Below, piece by piece: positions 28,352 to 36,839 of a stretch of DNA of 64,000 bases; the stretch's first letter is position 1, and every line of letters begins with the position of its first letter. The DNA is taken from positions 6,797,501 to 6,861,500 of the forward strand of contig NZ_CP108106.1 in the NCBI RefSeq assembly GCF_041435195.1, in the 5' to 3' direction. The position numbers and the translations under genes were made by a program. The notes beneath the pieces were generated by a model. It was not told the origin of the DNA and did no database searches. It was given only the letters and a program-made list of their open reading frames with translations. Origin of the DNA: Streptomyces sp. NBC_00224 (GTDB lineage: Bacteria; Actinomycetota; Actinomycetes; Streptomycetales; Streptomycetaceae).

Positions 28352-28388
28352 CGGAAGGGCCGCATCCCGGTGGGGTGCGGCCCTTCCG
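28352..28388 (+). terminator. Aconitase terminator
   Basis: A perfect 13-bp stem, CGGAAGGGCCGCA with TGCGGCCCTTCCG, and an 11-nt loop, 22 bp after the aconitase stop. Confidence 0.85.
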
Positions 28389-28722
28389 TATGTGAGACGC
28401 ATATTGCTTCGGCGGTGTCCATAGCCGTAGCTGAGCTCCGGCTGGGCCCTGATGTGGTGCGATGGTTGGCGGATGCGATTCGGGAGGCTCCAAGGACTTC
28501 TACCCCGTCACTTCCGCAGCTTCCTCTACCAGCCGGACTTCAACGCATCCGCTTCCACGGCCACGGCACTCGACCGCCTCCCCGCTCCCGGAACGGGGAG
28601 GCGGCCTCGTCGTGATCAAGGAACCATTGTCGTTGAATTGCTGGAAACAAACCCCACGGGCCCTCTGGAGCTACAGCCCGTACTCCGCCCCACGTCGGCC
28701 AGTATCGAGGAAGGTGACCTTG
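28389..28722. other. 334-bp stretch without a convincing gene
   Basis: Between the aconitase terminator and the candidate immunity gene. It contains a second strong hairpin (CCGCCTCCCCG with CGGGGAGGCGG, 28574-28604), which may terminate the minus-strand toxin-immunity transcript. Short open frames here lack ribosome sites and coding bias. Confidence 0.5.
28574..28604 (-). terminator. Hairpin downstream of the toxin-immunity operon
   Basis: A perfect 11-bp stem with a 9-nt loop, about 120 bp past the minus-strand immunity stop codon. Confidence 0.5.
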
Positions 28723-29052
28723 CTATTCCCGCGAATGCCCCACCTCAAGGAATTGCCGATAAATGAGGTCGAGCAGTGCCGCGTATGCGTGCTGCGAGCG
28801 GGCGACGGCCTCGTCGCCACCCGATGCCACGCCACCGAGCCGATCGATTCGATGCATCAATGCTTGAAGCATCGAGAGGACATCAACCGGCGCCGGCTTG
28901 AAGATACCGCGTTCGACATACCGGATCACCGTCGTTACGTACTCGTCGGCTTCCGCCAGATCGCTGTGCGTCAGAATCAGGTCCTTGCTCGCCCCGCTCC
29001 GAGGGAACGGCAGATTGCGCCACAGGGTGTAGGCGTCCATGAAACTGAGCAT
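28723..29052 (-). CDS. Candidate immunity protein for the adjacent polymorphic toxin
   Basis: A 109-residue soluble, probably all-helical protein with no recognised family. ATG at 29052 has AGGGGA 7 bp upstream, and the start is only 17 bp after the toxin stop codon on the same strand. A small unannotated gene directly downstream of a HINT-polymorphic toxin is the standard position for the cognate immunity gene. It is Leu/Ala/Asp-rich (for example DVLSMLQALMHRIDRLGG) and has no signal peptide, consistent with cytosolic neutralisation. The function rests on position only. Confidence 0.62.
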   Translation of the reverse strand: MLSFMDAYTLWRNLPFPRSGASKDLILTHSDLAEADEYVTTVIRYVERGIFKPAPVDVLSMLQALMHRIDRLGGVASGGDEAVARSQHAYAALLDLIYRQFLEVGHSRE

Positions 29053-29069
29053 TATGGTTTCCCCTGAGC

Positions 29070-32000
29070 CTAGTGAGTCTCGTCGTACCAGAAGGAAACG
29101 ACTCGTCCGTCCGGGCCGACGATCCCGCCCATGCCCCCGTTGGGATCCGAATACTTCACACCCCACTTGCCGTCGTCGAATGGCATCCTCTTCGCGTTGT
29201 ACCCCTTCTTGCCTCCCGGCTCGGCCAACCGCTTTGCCCAGTCAATCGAATCCTTCAAGTACTTCTCACGCGTGACGTTCAATGGTTCACCGTGCTTTTC
29301 CCAGTGGTATTGGAAGCTGGCCCCAGGATTTTCGAAGGTTCCCTCGTGCCAGCCCTCAGGGCATGGCCCTGAATTGTGCACCAATACCGGCGTGTCACCC
29401 GCCAGCACATAGTACGTGTGAAGGTCTTCGACGGTGAGGTTGTAGGTGCGCGCGTGTGTGCTGTAGGCACGGTTGGCCTGGACGCGGACGATGCTCTGGT
29501 CGCTGCTGAGGAGGCTCTTGCCCGGTGCGAGTTCGCCTGCCTTGAGCCAGCGGTGCCCTGACGGGTTCCAGAACGGATGCTCGTATGTGGCAGTGAGCTT
29601 CTGGGGCCCGCTGGCGGTTGCGAGGGTGAGTTCGTTGAGGTGCTTGTCGCTTTCGGTGATGATCAAGCGAGTAACTCTGCGTGGGGCGGTCTTGCCTGCG
29701 AGGGGATCGGTTGCGAGGACTTCGTCCCCTTCGCGGATTCCCTCGATGTTCTTGGTCGAACGGTCTGCCATCAGCACCTTGGTGCCGGCTAGGAAGCACC
29801 TGGTGCAGTCCGGGTATGGATTGGTATTTTTTCCTGGCTGGTGCTCGGTATCGTCAATGCGGCTCAGAATTTTAGCGACGAGCATTAGCTTGTTTTTGAA
29901 GGCGAGTTGCTGCGCCAGGTCGCCGCAGGCCCACAGGTCGTAGTCTGCGCAGCTCACCAGCGAGCCCATGTGAATGGCGTGGTTCGCGTACCCGTACAGC
30001 TTGTTCATGGCAGCCTCGAAGGCGGGTGCCCTGGCAAGGATCTCGCAGGCTACTTCGTTGTGCTGGCACCAGCGGCCGGGATTGTCGCGCGCTTCCTGGC
30101 AGTTGACGAATCCGCACCGGTATTGCTCCCGGGCTTGGGCCCCAAGGTCCTGCGCCGCGGCCTTCCTCCGAGCTTCCTCTTCGGCTCTAATCTTGGTTAC
30201 GGCCGCGTTGAAGGCGTCCTTGGCTGCCTTGGCGGCAGTGCCAGCATCCTTGCCAGCGGCGGTCGCGGAGGCACGGGCATCGTCGGCGGCGGCCCAGGCC
30301 GAAGAGGCGGACAGATGCGCCGATGCTGCTGATATCTGTGCTTGGTCAGCAGAGCCAGCCGCTTCGGCGGCTGCCTGCTGGGCGTCGTTGGCGGCTAGGC
30401 GGGCGGTTCGTGCAGAGGCTGCGGCCTGGGCCGCGGAAGCCTCGGCTTCCCGGGCGGATTGGTCGGCTCGGGCGGCGTGGTCTTGGGCTTCGCGTTTCTT
30501 TGCCTCGGCTTCCTTGGCTGCTTGCTGGGCCTCGTTGGATGCGTTGCGTGCCCAGAAGGCGGCATAGCGCGCTTCGGCGGCGTTCTGCTGCGCGGTGGCA
30601 GCCACCTTGGCGGCTTCGGCGATCAGCTGCCGGACCTGCGAGACATGCGTCGCGGCGAGGAGATCTTGTTGCTGTGCCTTGTACTGACCGACTTCGATGA
30701 ATGCGTGCAGTTGTCGGGCCGGACCTTCCAGAGCGATCCGGGCCTCCGCCTTGATCTGGGGGCCTCCGCTGTCGAACAGCTGAGCGGCGCGGACACGTTC
30801 GTCCTCGGTTCGGGCCGTGTATTGAGTGACGCTGATAAATTCTCGGTACTTGTCGATACTCGCCGAATTGAGTGCGGCCCGACCTGCCTCCGCCACTCCG
30901 CGGCTGCCCTTGTCGATGATCTGGGCGATGTGGACACGCAGGTCCGGAGCCGACACCTCGTACTGGCCGTGGGCCAGGAACGCGGTGATCTGTGCGGCGT
31001 CCCCCCTGAGGGCTGCCTCCGCGGCAGTGCGTACCGAGCTCAGAGGGCTTTCCGAGGCCAGTTCTTCGACACGGTCGCGGTCGTCTTGCTGTGCAGCTTC
31101 CAACCGGCCGCTGCGCACGTAGCCAGCGACTGCTTGGCTCGTGCCGGCGAGCGCCGACTCAGCGGCGGCCTGGCTCCACGGGGGGCCTGTCTTCAGAGTC
31201 AGCAGGGCGAGCCTGCGGCCCTTGGCTTCAGCGGAGGCAGGGTCCGGGCCGGGCTGGGACGCCTCGGTGGCCAGGCGTTCGGCCTCGACTTGGAGGTCCT
31301 TGCGCTGCTGGGCTGCCTTGGTCTTGTTCCTCTGGTCGAGCTCGTCCTTGGCTTTCAGGTCCTGGGCGCGCGCGATGCTCTCGTTCGTACGAGTGGTGAG
31401 GGCTTCTGCTTCGACCTGGCGAGCCAGGTCATGGGTGGACTGGGCCTTGGCGGCAGCGCTGCTCGCCGCGTCTGCCGCTTCGGTGGCGGCTTTGGCGCGG
31501 GCTTCGGACTGGGTCGCGGCAGTATCGGCCTCACCCGCATGGGTGGCTGCGTTGTCGGCGGCCTCGGCTGCCTTCTCCGCGTGTCCGGCGGCGGAATTGG
31601 CCGCATCCCGGGATTGGCCCGCGGCGGTCGCCGCCTTCCGTGCCAGGGCTTCGGCCGCGAGGGCCGCGCGGTTCGCTTCCCTGGCGTGCCTGCGAGCTGC
31701 GGCTGCGGCCTCGCGAGCCTCGGCGGAGCGGCTGTCCGCCTGGTCGACGTAGCTGCTGGCCTCCTCGGCGGCCGTGGCGGCATCGTTGGCGTTGCCACCG
31801 GCGCTCAGGGCAGCGAGCGCGGCATCCCCTGCGGCGGACGCCGCGACACTAGCTTGGTTGGCGGCGTCGGCGGCCAGATGAGCACCCTTGGCGGCGGTCC
31901 GCGCCCCCTCAGCCGCCTGACGCGCCGTCGAAGCCTTGGTCTTGTCCGAGGCGGCCGCGGCGGCTGCACTCTGGGCTCTGGACGCTGCCTGGGCAGCACC

Positions 32001-33095
32001 GGCGGCGGCAGCTGCGGCCTGCGAAGCCGCATTGGCCGCGATTCGGGCGGAGTTGTTGGCGGCGCGGGCCGCGTCGATCGCCTGCTGGGCAGCGGTCGCA
32101 GCCTGGTTGGCCGCCGTGGCCGCTTCCTTTGCCTTCGCGGCCGCTGTGTCGGCGTCGTTCTTGGCGAGCGCGGTCTCGGCGGCGGCCTTTTCGGCGTCCT
32201 TCTTTGCCTGCTTCGATGCGGTGACAGCACGTGCCGACGCATCCTTGGCGGCCTCCGTCTCCGCTGCGGCCTGTCGGCCTGCCTCCCGGGCCTGGATGGC
32301 GAGTTGGGCGACTGTGGCGTGTTCCTGGTCACGTGACCGTGCCACGTATTGGCCGACTTGGAGGAACTCCCGGATGTCGTCCGGCGTTCCGTTCAGCGCG
32401 ATTCGGCCTGCGGCCACCACATTGGATCCGCCGGTGCTCAGAATCTGCGCCAGCTCGATGCGATCGTCCTGATCGCGCTGGGTGTACTGACCCTGTTCCA
32501 GGAACGTGTTGACGTCCTCGGCGGTACCGCTGAGGGCTTTGCGACCGGCCTCTTGGACTCCTCGCCCACCCGCGCTGATGACCTGGGCCACCCGGACCCG
32601 CTGGTCCTGTTCGAGAGGGGCTTTCCAGCCATCTTTCAGAAAGGACTTGAGCTCCTCGGGGGTGCCTCCGAGGGCCTTGAGAGCTGCGTCTTGAACTCCG
32701 CGACCGCCCACATTGATGAGCTGGCCGGTTGCGACTCGGTTGTCCGCGAACTCTTCCTTGTCTTTGACCTGTTCAAGGAAGTACTTGACGTCTGATTCGC
32801 TGCCGAGCAGGGCAGCTTCCGCTGCGGCCTTCATTCCGGTTCCGCCGGTCTTCCACAGCTCCAGGACCTGTCCGCGAGCCGTGGGAGTGATGGATCCGGA
32901 GTCTGATTCGGCGGCGACTGGTTCTGCGGCTCTGGCCGGATCTGACCCCAAGAGGCCGGACAGGAGGATTGTGCACAACAGACTCAAGCACAGCGCGTGT
33001 ATCGCGCGAGGTGCCTTCCAAGTGGAGTCCTTCAAACGGGCTCTTCGTTTCAAAGCGGCACTCATCTCGCTGACTGGCAAGGCCAGTTGCCGCAT
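29070..33095 (-). CDS. Secreted polymorphic toxin: ALF repeats, Ala-rich coiled coil, HINT domain, C-terminal toxin
   Basis: A 1341-residue secreted protein. A Sec signal (about 35-58: HALCLSLLCTILLSG, then ARAAEP) is followed by ALF-type repeats (about 75-260, with VGGRGVQDAALKALGGTPEE-like units), a very Ala-rich coiled coil (about 265-590), a second ALF block (about 650-820), more Ala-rich helix, and a cysteine-containing linker. The HINT domain runs from C1100 (CFLAGTKVLMADRS) to PVLVHN ending at N1241. The last 100 residues are the variable toxin, with YHWEKHG, GKWGVKYSDPNGGMGGIVG and VVSFWY, which resembles BECR-fold RNase toxins only loosely. The HINT is expected to release the toxin by self-cleavage. 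Start 33095 or 33065 is unresolved; both keep the signal peptide. Confidence 0.85.
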   Translation of the reverse strand: MRQLALPVSEMSAALKRRARLKDSTWKAPRAIHALCLSLLCTILLSGLLGSDPARAAEPVAAESDSGSITPTARGQVLELWKTGGTGMKAAAEAALLGSESDVKYFLEQVKDKEEFADNRVATGQLINVGGRGVQDAALKALGGTPEELKSFLKDGWKAPLEQDQRVRVAQVISAGGRGVQEAGRKALSGTAEDVNTFLEQGQYTQRDQDDRIELAQILSTGGSNVVAAGRIALNGTPDDIREFLQVGQYVARSRDQEHATVAQLAIQAREAGRQAAAETEAAKDASARAVTASKQAKKDAEKAAAETALAKNDADTAAAKAKEAATAANQAATAAQQAIDAARAANNSARIAANAASQAAAAAAGAAQAASRAQSAAAAAASDKTKASTARQAAEGARTAAKGAHLAADAANQASVAASAAGDAALAALSAGGNANDAATAAEEASSYVDQADSRSAEAREAAAAARRHAREANRAALAAEALARKAATAAGQSRDAANSAAGHAEKAAEAADNAATHAGEADTAATQSEARAKAATEAADAASSAAAKAQSTHDLARQVEAEALTTRTNESIARAQDLKAKDELDQRNKTKAAQQRKDLQVEAERLATEASQPGPDPASAEAKGRRLALLTLKTGPPWSQAAAESALAGTSQAVAGYVRSGRLEAAQQDDRDRVEELASESPLSSVRTAAEAALRGDAAQITAFLAHGQYEVSAPDLRVHIAQIIDKGSRGVAEAGRAALNSASIDKYREFISVTQYTARTEDERVRAAQLFDSGGPQIKAEARIALEGPARQLHAFIEVGQYKAQQQDLLAATHVSQVRQLIAEAAKVAATAQQNAAEARYAAFWARNASNEAQQAAKEAEAKKREAQDHAARADQSAREAEASAAQAAASARTARLAANDAQQAAAEAAGSADQAQISAASAHLSASSAWAAADDARASATAAGKDAGTAAKAAKDAFNAAVTKIRAEEEARRKAAAQDLGAQAREQYRCGFVNCQEARDNPGRWCQHNEVACEILARAPAFEAAMNKLYGYANHAIHMGSLVSCADYDLWACGDLAQQLAFKNKLMLVAKILSRIDDTEHQPGKNTNPYPDCTRCFLAGTKVLMADRSTKNIEGIREGDEVLATDPLAGKTAPRRVTRLIITESDKHLNELTLATASGPQKLTATYEHPFWNPSGHRWLKAGELAPGKSLLSSDQSIVRVQANRAYSTHARTYNLTVEDLHTYYVLAGDTPVLVHNSGPCPEGWHEGTFENPGASFQYHWEKHGEPLNVTREKYLKDSIDWAKRLAEPGGKKGYNAKRMPFDDGKWGVKYSDPNGGMGGIVGPDGRVVSFWYDETH

Positions 33096-33384
33096 TTCGG
33101 CGTCGAGAGCATATCCGGTGTCTTTACTGTGCCTTCACAGAGTCATGGTCGCTGACGGAGCGAAGGGTCAAGGTTGGCTCGAAAGCCTCGGTAGGTGCAT
33201 CACGCAGTGGGAGTGCGGCAGCTTCTGATATTGCACGGCGGTAGGGACCCTGTGAAGTTCCTGTGAAGCAGGTCACGTTGACACTCTGCGGCTGTCGTCG
33301 GATATTTTGAGTCGGGGATCTATTTTTCATTAGTTGTGCGTGGGGGGACGCAACTTGCAGTCACCCATGCCCGGAAGGATGTCG
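33096..33384. other. Divergent intergenic region
   Basis: It carries the rightward promoter at 33278-33306 for the small secreted protein. The leftward promoter of the toxin gene must also lie here but no clear -35/-10 pair is evident. The DNA is noticeably less GC-rich than the core genes. Confidence 0.5.
33278..33306 (+). promoter_or_regulatory. Consensus-like vegetative promoter
   Basis: TTGACA, 17 bp, GATATT. The predicted transcript starts about 70 nt before the GTG at 33385. Confidence 0.65.
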
Positions 33385-33900
33385 GTGACTTCTCTCATCC
33401 GTAAGCTGATCATGGCCGGAAGTGCCACTGTCCTGGCGGTCATCGTCGGCGTTCCTGCTCTGGCCTCGGCTGCATCCAGCTCTGTTCCTGCGGCGACATC
33501 TGGTGTCACAGATCTGCCGCCTATCGGGGTTGAGGACTTCGCGTACCCCGGGGCGACCGGGATCGAAGCTGAAAAGAAGATCACGCTGATCAAGGGGGAC
33601 GGTCACATTGTGCTGGCCGACTCGTGCGACGGCTCACCCCAGCAAATCAAGGTGTGGACCCGGAACAACGACGGCAAGGACGTTTGCTTCCGCGCCATCG
33701 GTAAGTCGGGGTACCTGACGATGAAGATCGCTGAAGTCTGGGCTGTGGAGACTGGAGACCATCCGGTTACCGCCGACCTCACGGCCGATGGCGGCAAGAC
33801 CCATCAGAGCGTGGACGTAGGGCCCGGTCGCTTCAAGGCTGTGGGTGAGGCGAGCGGTTCTCAGCCGGCTGCGCTACTCGAACTGCGAGTGACTGGCTGA
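33385..33900 (+). CDS. Small secreted protein of unknown function
   Basis: A 171-residue protein with a signal peptide (LIRKLIMAGSATVLAVIVGV, cleavage near ALASA) and a mature part of about 140 residues with two cysteines (near DSCDGSPQ and KDVCFRAIG) that could form one disulfide. No family is recognised. GTG at 33385 is chosen because GGAAGG lies 6 bp upstream; ATG codons at 33367 and 33379 have no properly spaced ribosome site. The neighbours are a secreted toxin and a secreted trypsin-like protein, so it acts outside the cell, role unknown. Confidence 0.7.
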   Translation: MTSLIRKLIMAGSATVLAVIVGVPALASAASSSVPAATSGVTDLPPIGVEDFAYPGATGIEAEKKITLIKGDGHIVLADSCDGSPQQIKVWTRNNDGKDVCFRAIGKSGYLTMKIAEVWAVETGDHPVTADLTADGGKTHQSVDVGPGRFKAVGEASGSQPAALLELRVTG

Positions 33901-34014
33901 AGATCACTGTGGGCTGACGTCCAGTGATTGCCGGGGCGTAAAAGGTAGAGATTGGCCAGGATTCTACGGCTGGTGGCAGACCGTAGAGTTGAGCGCTCGA
34001 CGAGAAAGATGAGA

Positions 34015-35610
34015 ATGACTAACAGGCGTTCGCGTTGGGCTTGGGTAACCGGCCTTGCGACTACTGCTGTTGTTGCCGGAACTATCGCAAGTTCCCCTGC
34101 TGGGGCGGTGGTTGGCGCTGCGGTTAGCGACGGCGCGTACTCGTTCGCAGTCAAGATCCATATCGGCGAAGGCCAGCGGACCTGCTCTGGCGCGCTCGTG
34201 GACCCCCAGTGGGTACTGACTGCCGCGAGCTGCTTTGCCGACAACCCTCAGCAAGGGTTCGACATTCCTGCTGGGGCACCCAAGTTGCAGGCTCGGGTCA
34301 CCCAGTCGGGTGGCAGTCTGGACAAGCTCGCCCTGCTTCGAAGCAGGGAGATCACCGAGCTGGTTCCTGCCAAGGGCCGCGACTTGGTCATGGCCAAAGT
34401 GAAGACGGGCTTCGCTCTGCCGCCGGGCCGCATACCGACTGGTTTCGAGCCTGCTTTCCCAGAAGCTGTCCCGATCCAGGTCGCTGTTCCGGGCCCGGCT
34501 GCAGGTGAGGAATTGCGCGTCGTCGGGTTCGGACGAACGAGGGACGAGTGGGTCCCGGACAGGCCCCACAGCGGATCGTTCGTTGTCGGGGCAGTTGGAG
34601 ACGCCAGCTTTGGTATCGACAAGAAGGCCGAGTCGGATGCAAGCCTGTGTAAGGGCGACGCGGGTGCTCCCGTCTTCCGGGAGAAGGGCAATAAGGTCGA
34701 GCTGGTCGGAATCAACAGCCGTTCCTGGCAGGGGGGGTGCTTCGGGGAGTCCGAGACCCGCACTGCCGCGTTCGAAACCCGCCTTGACGACGTCAACAGC
34801 TGGATCCAGAAGACCCGGCTGCCGGCGAAGCCCCCGGTGCTCAGCCCTCTGACCACAACTGCGGACTTCAACGGTGATGGCCGGACGGACGTCGCTGCCG
34901 TCCTTGGAGACGGTTCGCTGAGTGTCTTCTATGCCAATAGCAATGCGAACCTCGAGTACGGGCGCTTGCTGAGGGCGTATGACCCCAACTGGGGCGCGAT
35001 GAAGAGGATCGTGGGCGGCGACTTCAACGGTGACGGTCGGGCCGACGTCGCTGCCGTGGCTGAAGACGGCACGCTGAGGCTGTACGCGGGCAAGCCGGAC
35101 GGCGGCCTTGCTGATGGCAAGCAGATGTGGTCGGACCAGACGTGGAAGTCCGCGCTGCAACTCGCCCGCTACAAGGCCGACGGCTCGGGCCGGGATGGCC
35201 TCCTGGCTGTTAGGGGTGATGGCGTGCTTGCGTCATATTCGGCGAGTGCGGACGGAGTGCTCAGCCTTCAGAAGAATGGCATGTGGCGGGACAACAGCTG
35301 GCAGACCATGAAGCAGGTGACCACCGGCGACTTCAACGGGGATGGTCGCGACGACATCGCAGCCATTGCGAGTGACGGTGAACTGCGTGGCTATAACGGA
35401 AACGCCAAGGGCTTGTTCGACGATGGCATTGTCATGTGGCGGGACAAGTCGTGGGCGGGCGCCAACGCCGTTCTCGGCGGAGACGTCAACGGCGATGGCA
35501 AGTTCGACCTAGTGGGACTGTGGACCGGTTCACAGGCGCTGAGGCTCTACAAGGGCAATGGCAAGTCTGCCTTCGCGGACGCCGTGGCCATGTGGCCGCA
35601 GGCTTCCTGA
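34015..35610 (+). CDS. Secreted trypsin-fold pseudoprotease with C-terminal FG-GAP/VCBS repeats
   Basis: A 531-residue secreted protein. A signal peptide (about 1-31) leads to an S1-family domain (about 35-265). The usual TAAHC is TAASC here, the GDSGGP motif is GDAGAP, and only the DLVMAKV aspartate remains, so both catalytic His and Ser are replaced. The cysteine pairs typical of trypsin are kept. The C-terminal half contains four FG-GAP-like repeats with calcium-type loops (DFNGDGRTD, DFNGDGRAD, DFNGDGRDD, DVNGDGKFD). It is probably a binding protein rather than a peptidase. ATG at 34015 follows GAGAAAG with 6-bp spacing. A bidirectional terminator follows. Confidence 0.85.
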   Translation: MTNRRSRWAWVTGLATTAVVAGTIASSPAGAVVGAAVSDGAYSFAVKIHIGEGQRTCSGALVDPQWVLTAASCFADNPQQGFDIPAGAPKLQARVTQSGGSLDKLALLRSREITELVPAKGRDLVMAKVKTGFALPPGRIPTGFEPAFPEAVPIQVAVPGPAAGEELRVVGFGRTRDEWVPDRPHSGSFVVGAVGDASFGIDKKAESDASLCKGDAGAPVFREKGNKVELVGINSRSWQGGCFGESETRTAAFETRLDDVNSWIQKTRLPAKPPVLSPLTTTADFNGDGRTDVAAVLGDGSLSVFYANSNANLEYGRLLRAYDPNWGAMKRIVGGDFNGDGRADVAAVAEDGTLRLYAGKPDGGLADGKQMWSDQTWKSALQLARYKADGSGRDGLLAVRGDGVLASYSASADGVLSLQKNGMWRDNSWQTMKQVTTGDFNGDGRDDIAAIASDGELRGYNGNAKGLFDDGIVMWRDKSWAGANAVLGGDVNGDGKFDLVGLWTGSQALRLYKGNGKSAFADAVAMWPQAS

Positions 35611-35636
35611 TATCGGCACTCGCCGAGTCATAAGGG

Positions 35637-35671
35637 AATGGGCCGTACTCCGGGAGGGAGTACGGCCCATT
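35637..35671. terminator. Bidirectional terminator
   Basis: A perfect 14-bp stem, AATGGGCCGTACTC with GAGTACGGCCCATT, and a 7-nt loop, between the convergent pseudoprotease gene and the first FG-GAP gene. Confidence 0.85.
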
Positions 35672-35704
35672 CGCGTGTCTCAAGACCTCACTGTGGTCCC
35701 GGGA

Positions 35705-36634
35705 TCAGAACAGCAGGCGGTAGGTGTTCCAGCCGCCGTTGCCGATCTTCACGCGGGACTTGTACGGGGAGGACGCGTTGCCCGTGCCCGAGTAGCGCCA
35801 CAGGGAGCCGTCGTTGCCGCGGGCGATCAGGTCCGTCTTGCCGTCGTAGTCGACGTCGCCGGTGGAGATGAGGGTGTTGTACGTGTCCCACCCTCCACCG
35901 ATCTTGGTGCGGCCCTCGAACGGGGCCTTGTAGTTGCCCGTTCCCTTGTAGAGCCACAGGTTGCCCGAGCCGTCGCGAGCGACGATGTCGGCCTTGCCGT
36001 CGCCGGTCAGGTCGCCGTTACCCGCGATCTGGTTGTACTGGCCCCAGCCGCCGCCGACCTTGTAGCGCGAGGTCAGCTTGCCGTCGCCGTAGCCGAGGTA
36101 GATGTACAGGTTGCCGCTGCCGTCCCGGGCGAGCAGGTCGCCCGCTCCGGCGCCGCCGAGGTTGCCCACGGACCAGATGTGGTTGTAGGTGTTCCAGCCG
36201 CCGCCGACGGTGAACTCGCCGATGTCCCACATGAAGTAGCGGAGGTAGCCGTCGGCGCTGCGGTACCAGACGCCGTCCGAGTGGCCGTCGCCGTTGTGGT
36301 CGACCTGGGTGAGGTCCTTCTCGTTGCTCCAGTTCTCACCGGACTTCACGCGGTCGCTGAGACCACCCTTGCCGTCGGGCGCGTAGCTGTACAGGTAGCC
36401 GTTGCTGGCGAAGCCGTACAGCGCGTTCCGAGTCGTGTCCGCGACCGCGGACGAGCGCAGGCCGGCCGGCGCGTGCGCCTTGGCGGCCCCGTCCTTGGCG
36501 GACTTGGCGGGGTTCTCGGCGGCAACGGCGGAAGCGCCCGTCGCGACGAGCGCGGCGGTGATCGCCGCGGCGGCGAGGCGCGAGGCTATGCGTCCGCGCG
36601 TACGGCCAGAAGTCTTGGCCACGTATTTCTCCAT
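35705..36634 (-). CDS. Secreted FG-GAP repeat protein, paralog A
   Basis: A 309-residue secreted protein. Its N-terminus MEKYVAKTSGRTRGRIASRL is shared with the three paralogs, and the signal cleavage lies near AAAENP. The mature part is a string of about 47-residue repeats of the form GGGWxxYNxxxxxGDLTGDGKADIVARDGSGNLWLYKG, with calcium-type DxxGDGxxD loops, ending in the shared GWNTYRLLF. This predicts a small beta-propeller, probably for binding a surface ligand or glycan. No catalytic motif is seen. It is the most downstream of four tandem same-strand genes, and unlike the others it lacks the conserved promoter block. Confidence 0.85.
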   Translation of the reverse strand: MEKYVAKTSGRTRGRIASRLAAAAITAALVATGASAVAAENPAKSAKDGAAKAHAPAGLRSSAVADTTRNALYGFASNGYLYSYAPDGKGGLSDRVKSGENWSNEKDLTQVDHNGDGHSDGVWYRSADGYLRYFMWDIGEFTVGGGWNTYNHIWSVGNLGGAGAGDLLARDGSGNLYIYLGYGDGKLTSRYKVGGGWGQYNQIAGNGDLTGDGKADIVARDGSGNLWLYKGTGNYKAPFEGRTKIGGGWDTYNTLISTGDVDYDGKTDLIARGNDGSLWRYSGTGNASSPYKSRVKIGNGGWNTYRLLF

Positions 36635-36773
36635 GGAGTTGTTGAGACATGGCGCGCCTCACGAGGTGCGGCTCGCCACAGGATCAACGAGATCGTTTCA
36701 CGGCTTTCTCACATCTTCCAAACAAGTTTGTGCGGGAATCGTCACGTCCGGTTGGCGACGCGTCCTCGGACGC

Positions 36774-36809
36774 CGAAGGGCCGCACCGCCGAAGCGGTAC
36801 GGCCCTTCG
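36774..36809 (-). terminator. Terminator of FG-GAP paralog B
   Basis: CGAAGGGCCG...CGGCCCTTCG continues inwards through ACCGC/GCGGT with one mismatch around a CGAA loop. It lies 31 bp beyond the paralog B stop codon. Confidence 0.8.
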
Positions 36810-36839
36810 TCACGTCAGACGTGGGGTACTGCGGGTCGA

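Noticed and set aside
34015..35610. Active trypsin-like serine protease
   Set aside because: TAASC and GDAGAP show that catalytic His and Ser are replaced, so an active-protease label is not supported.
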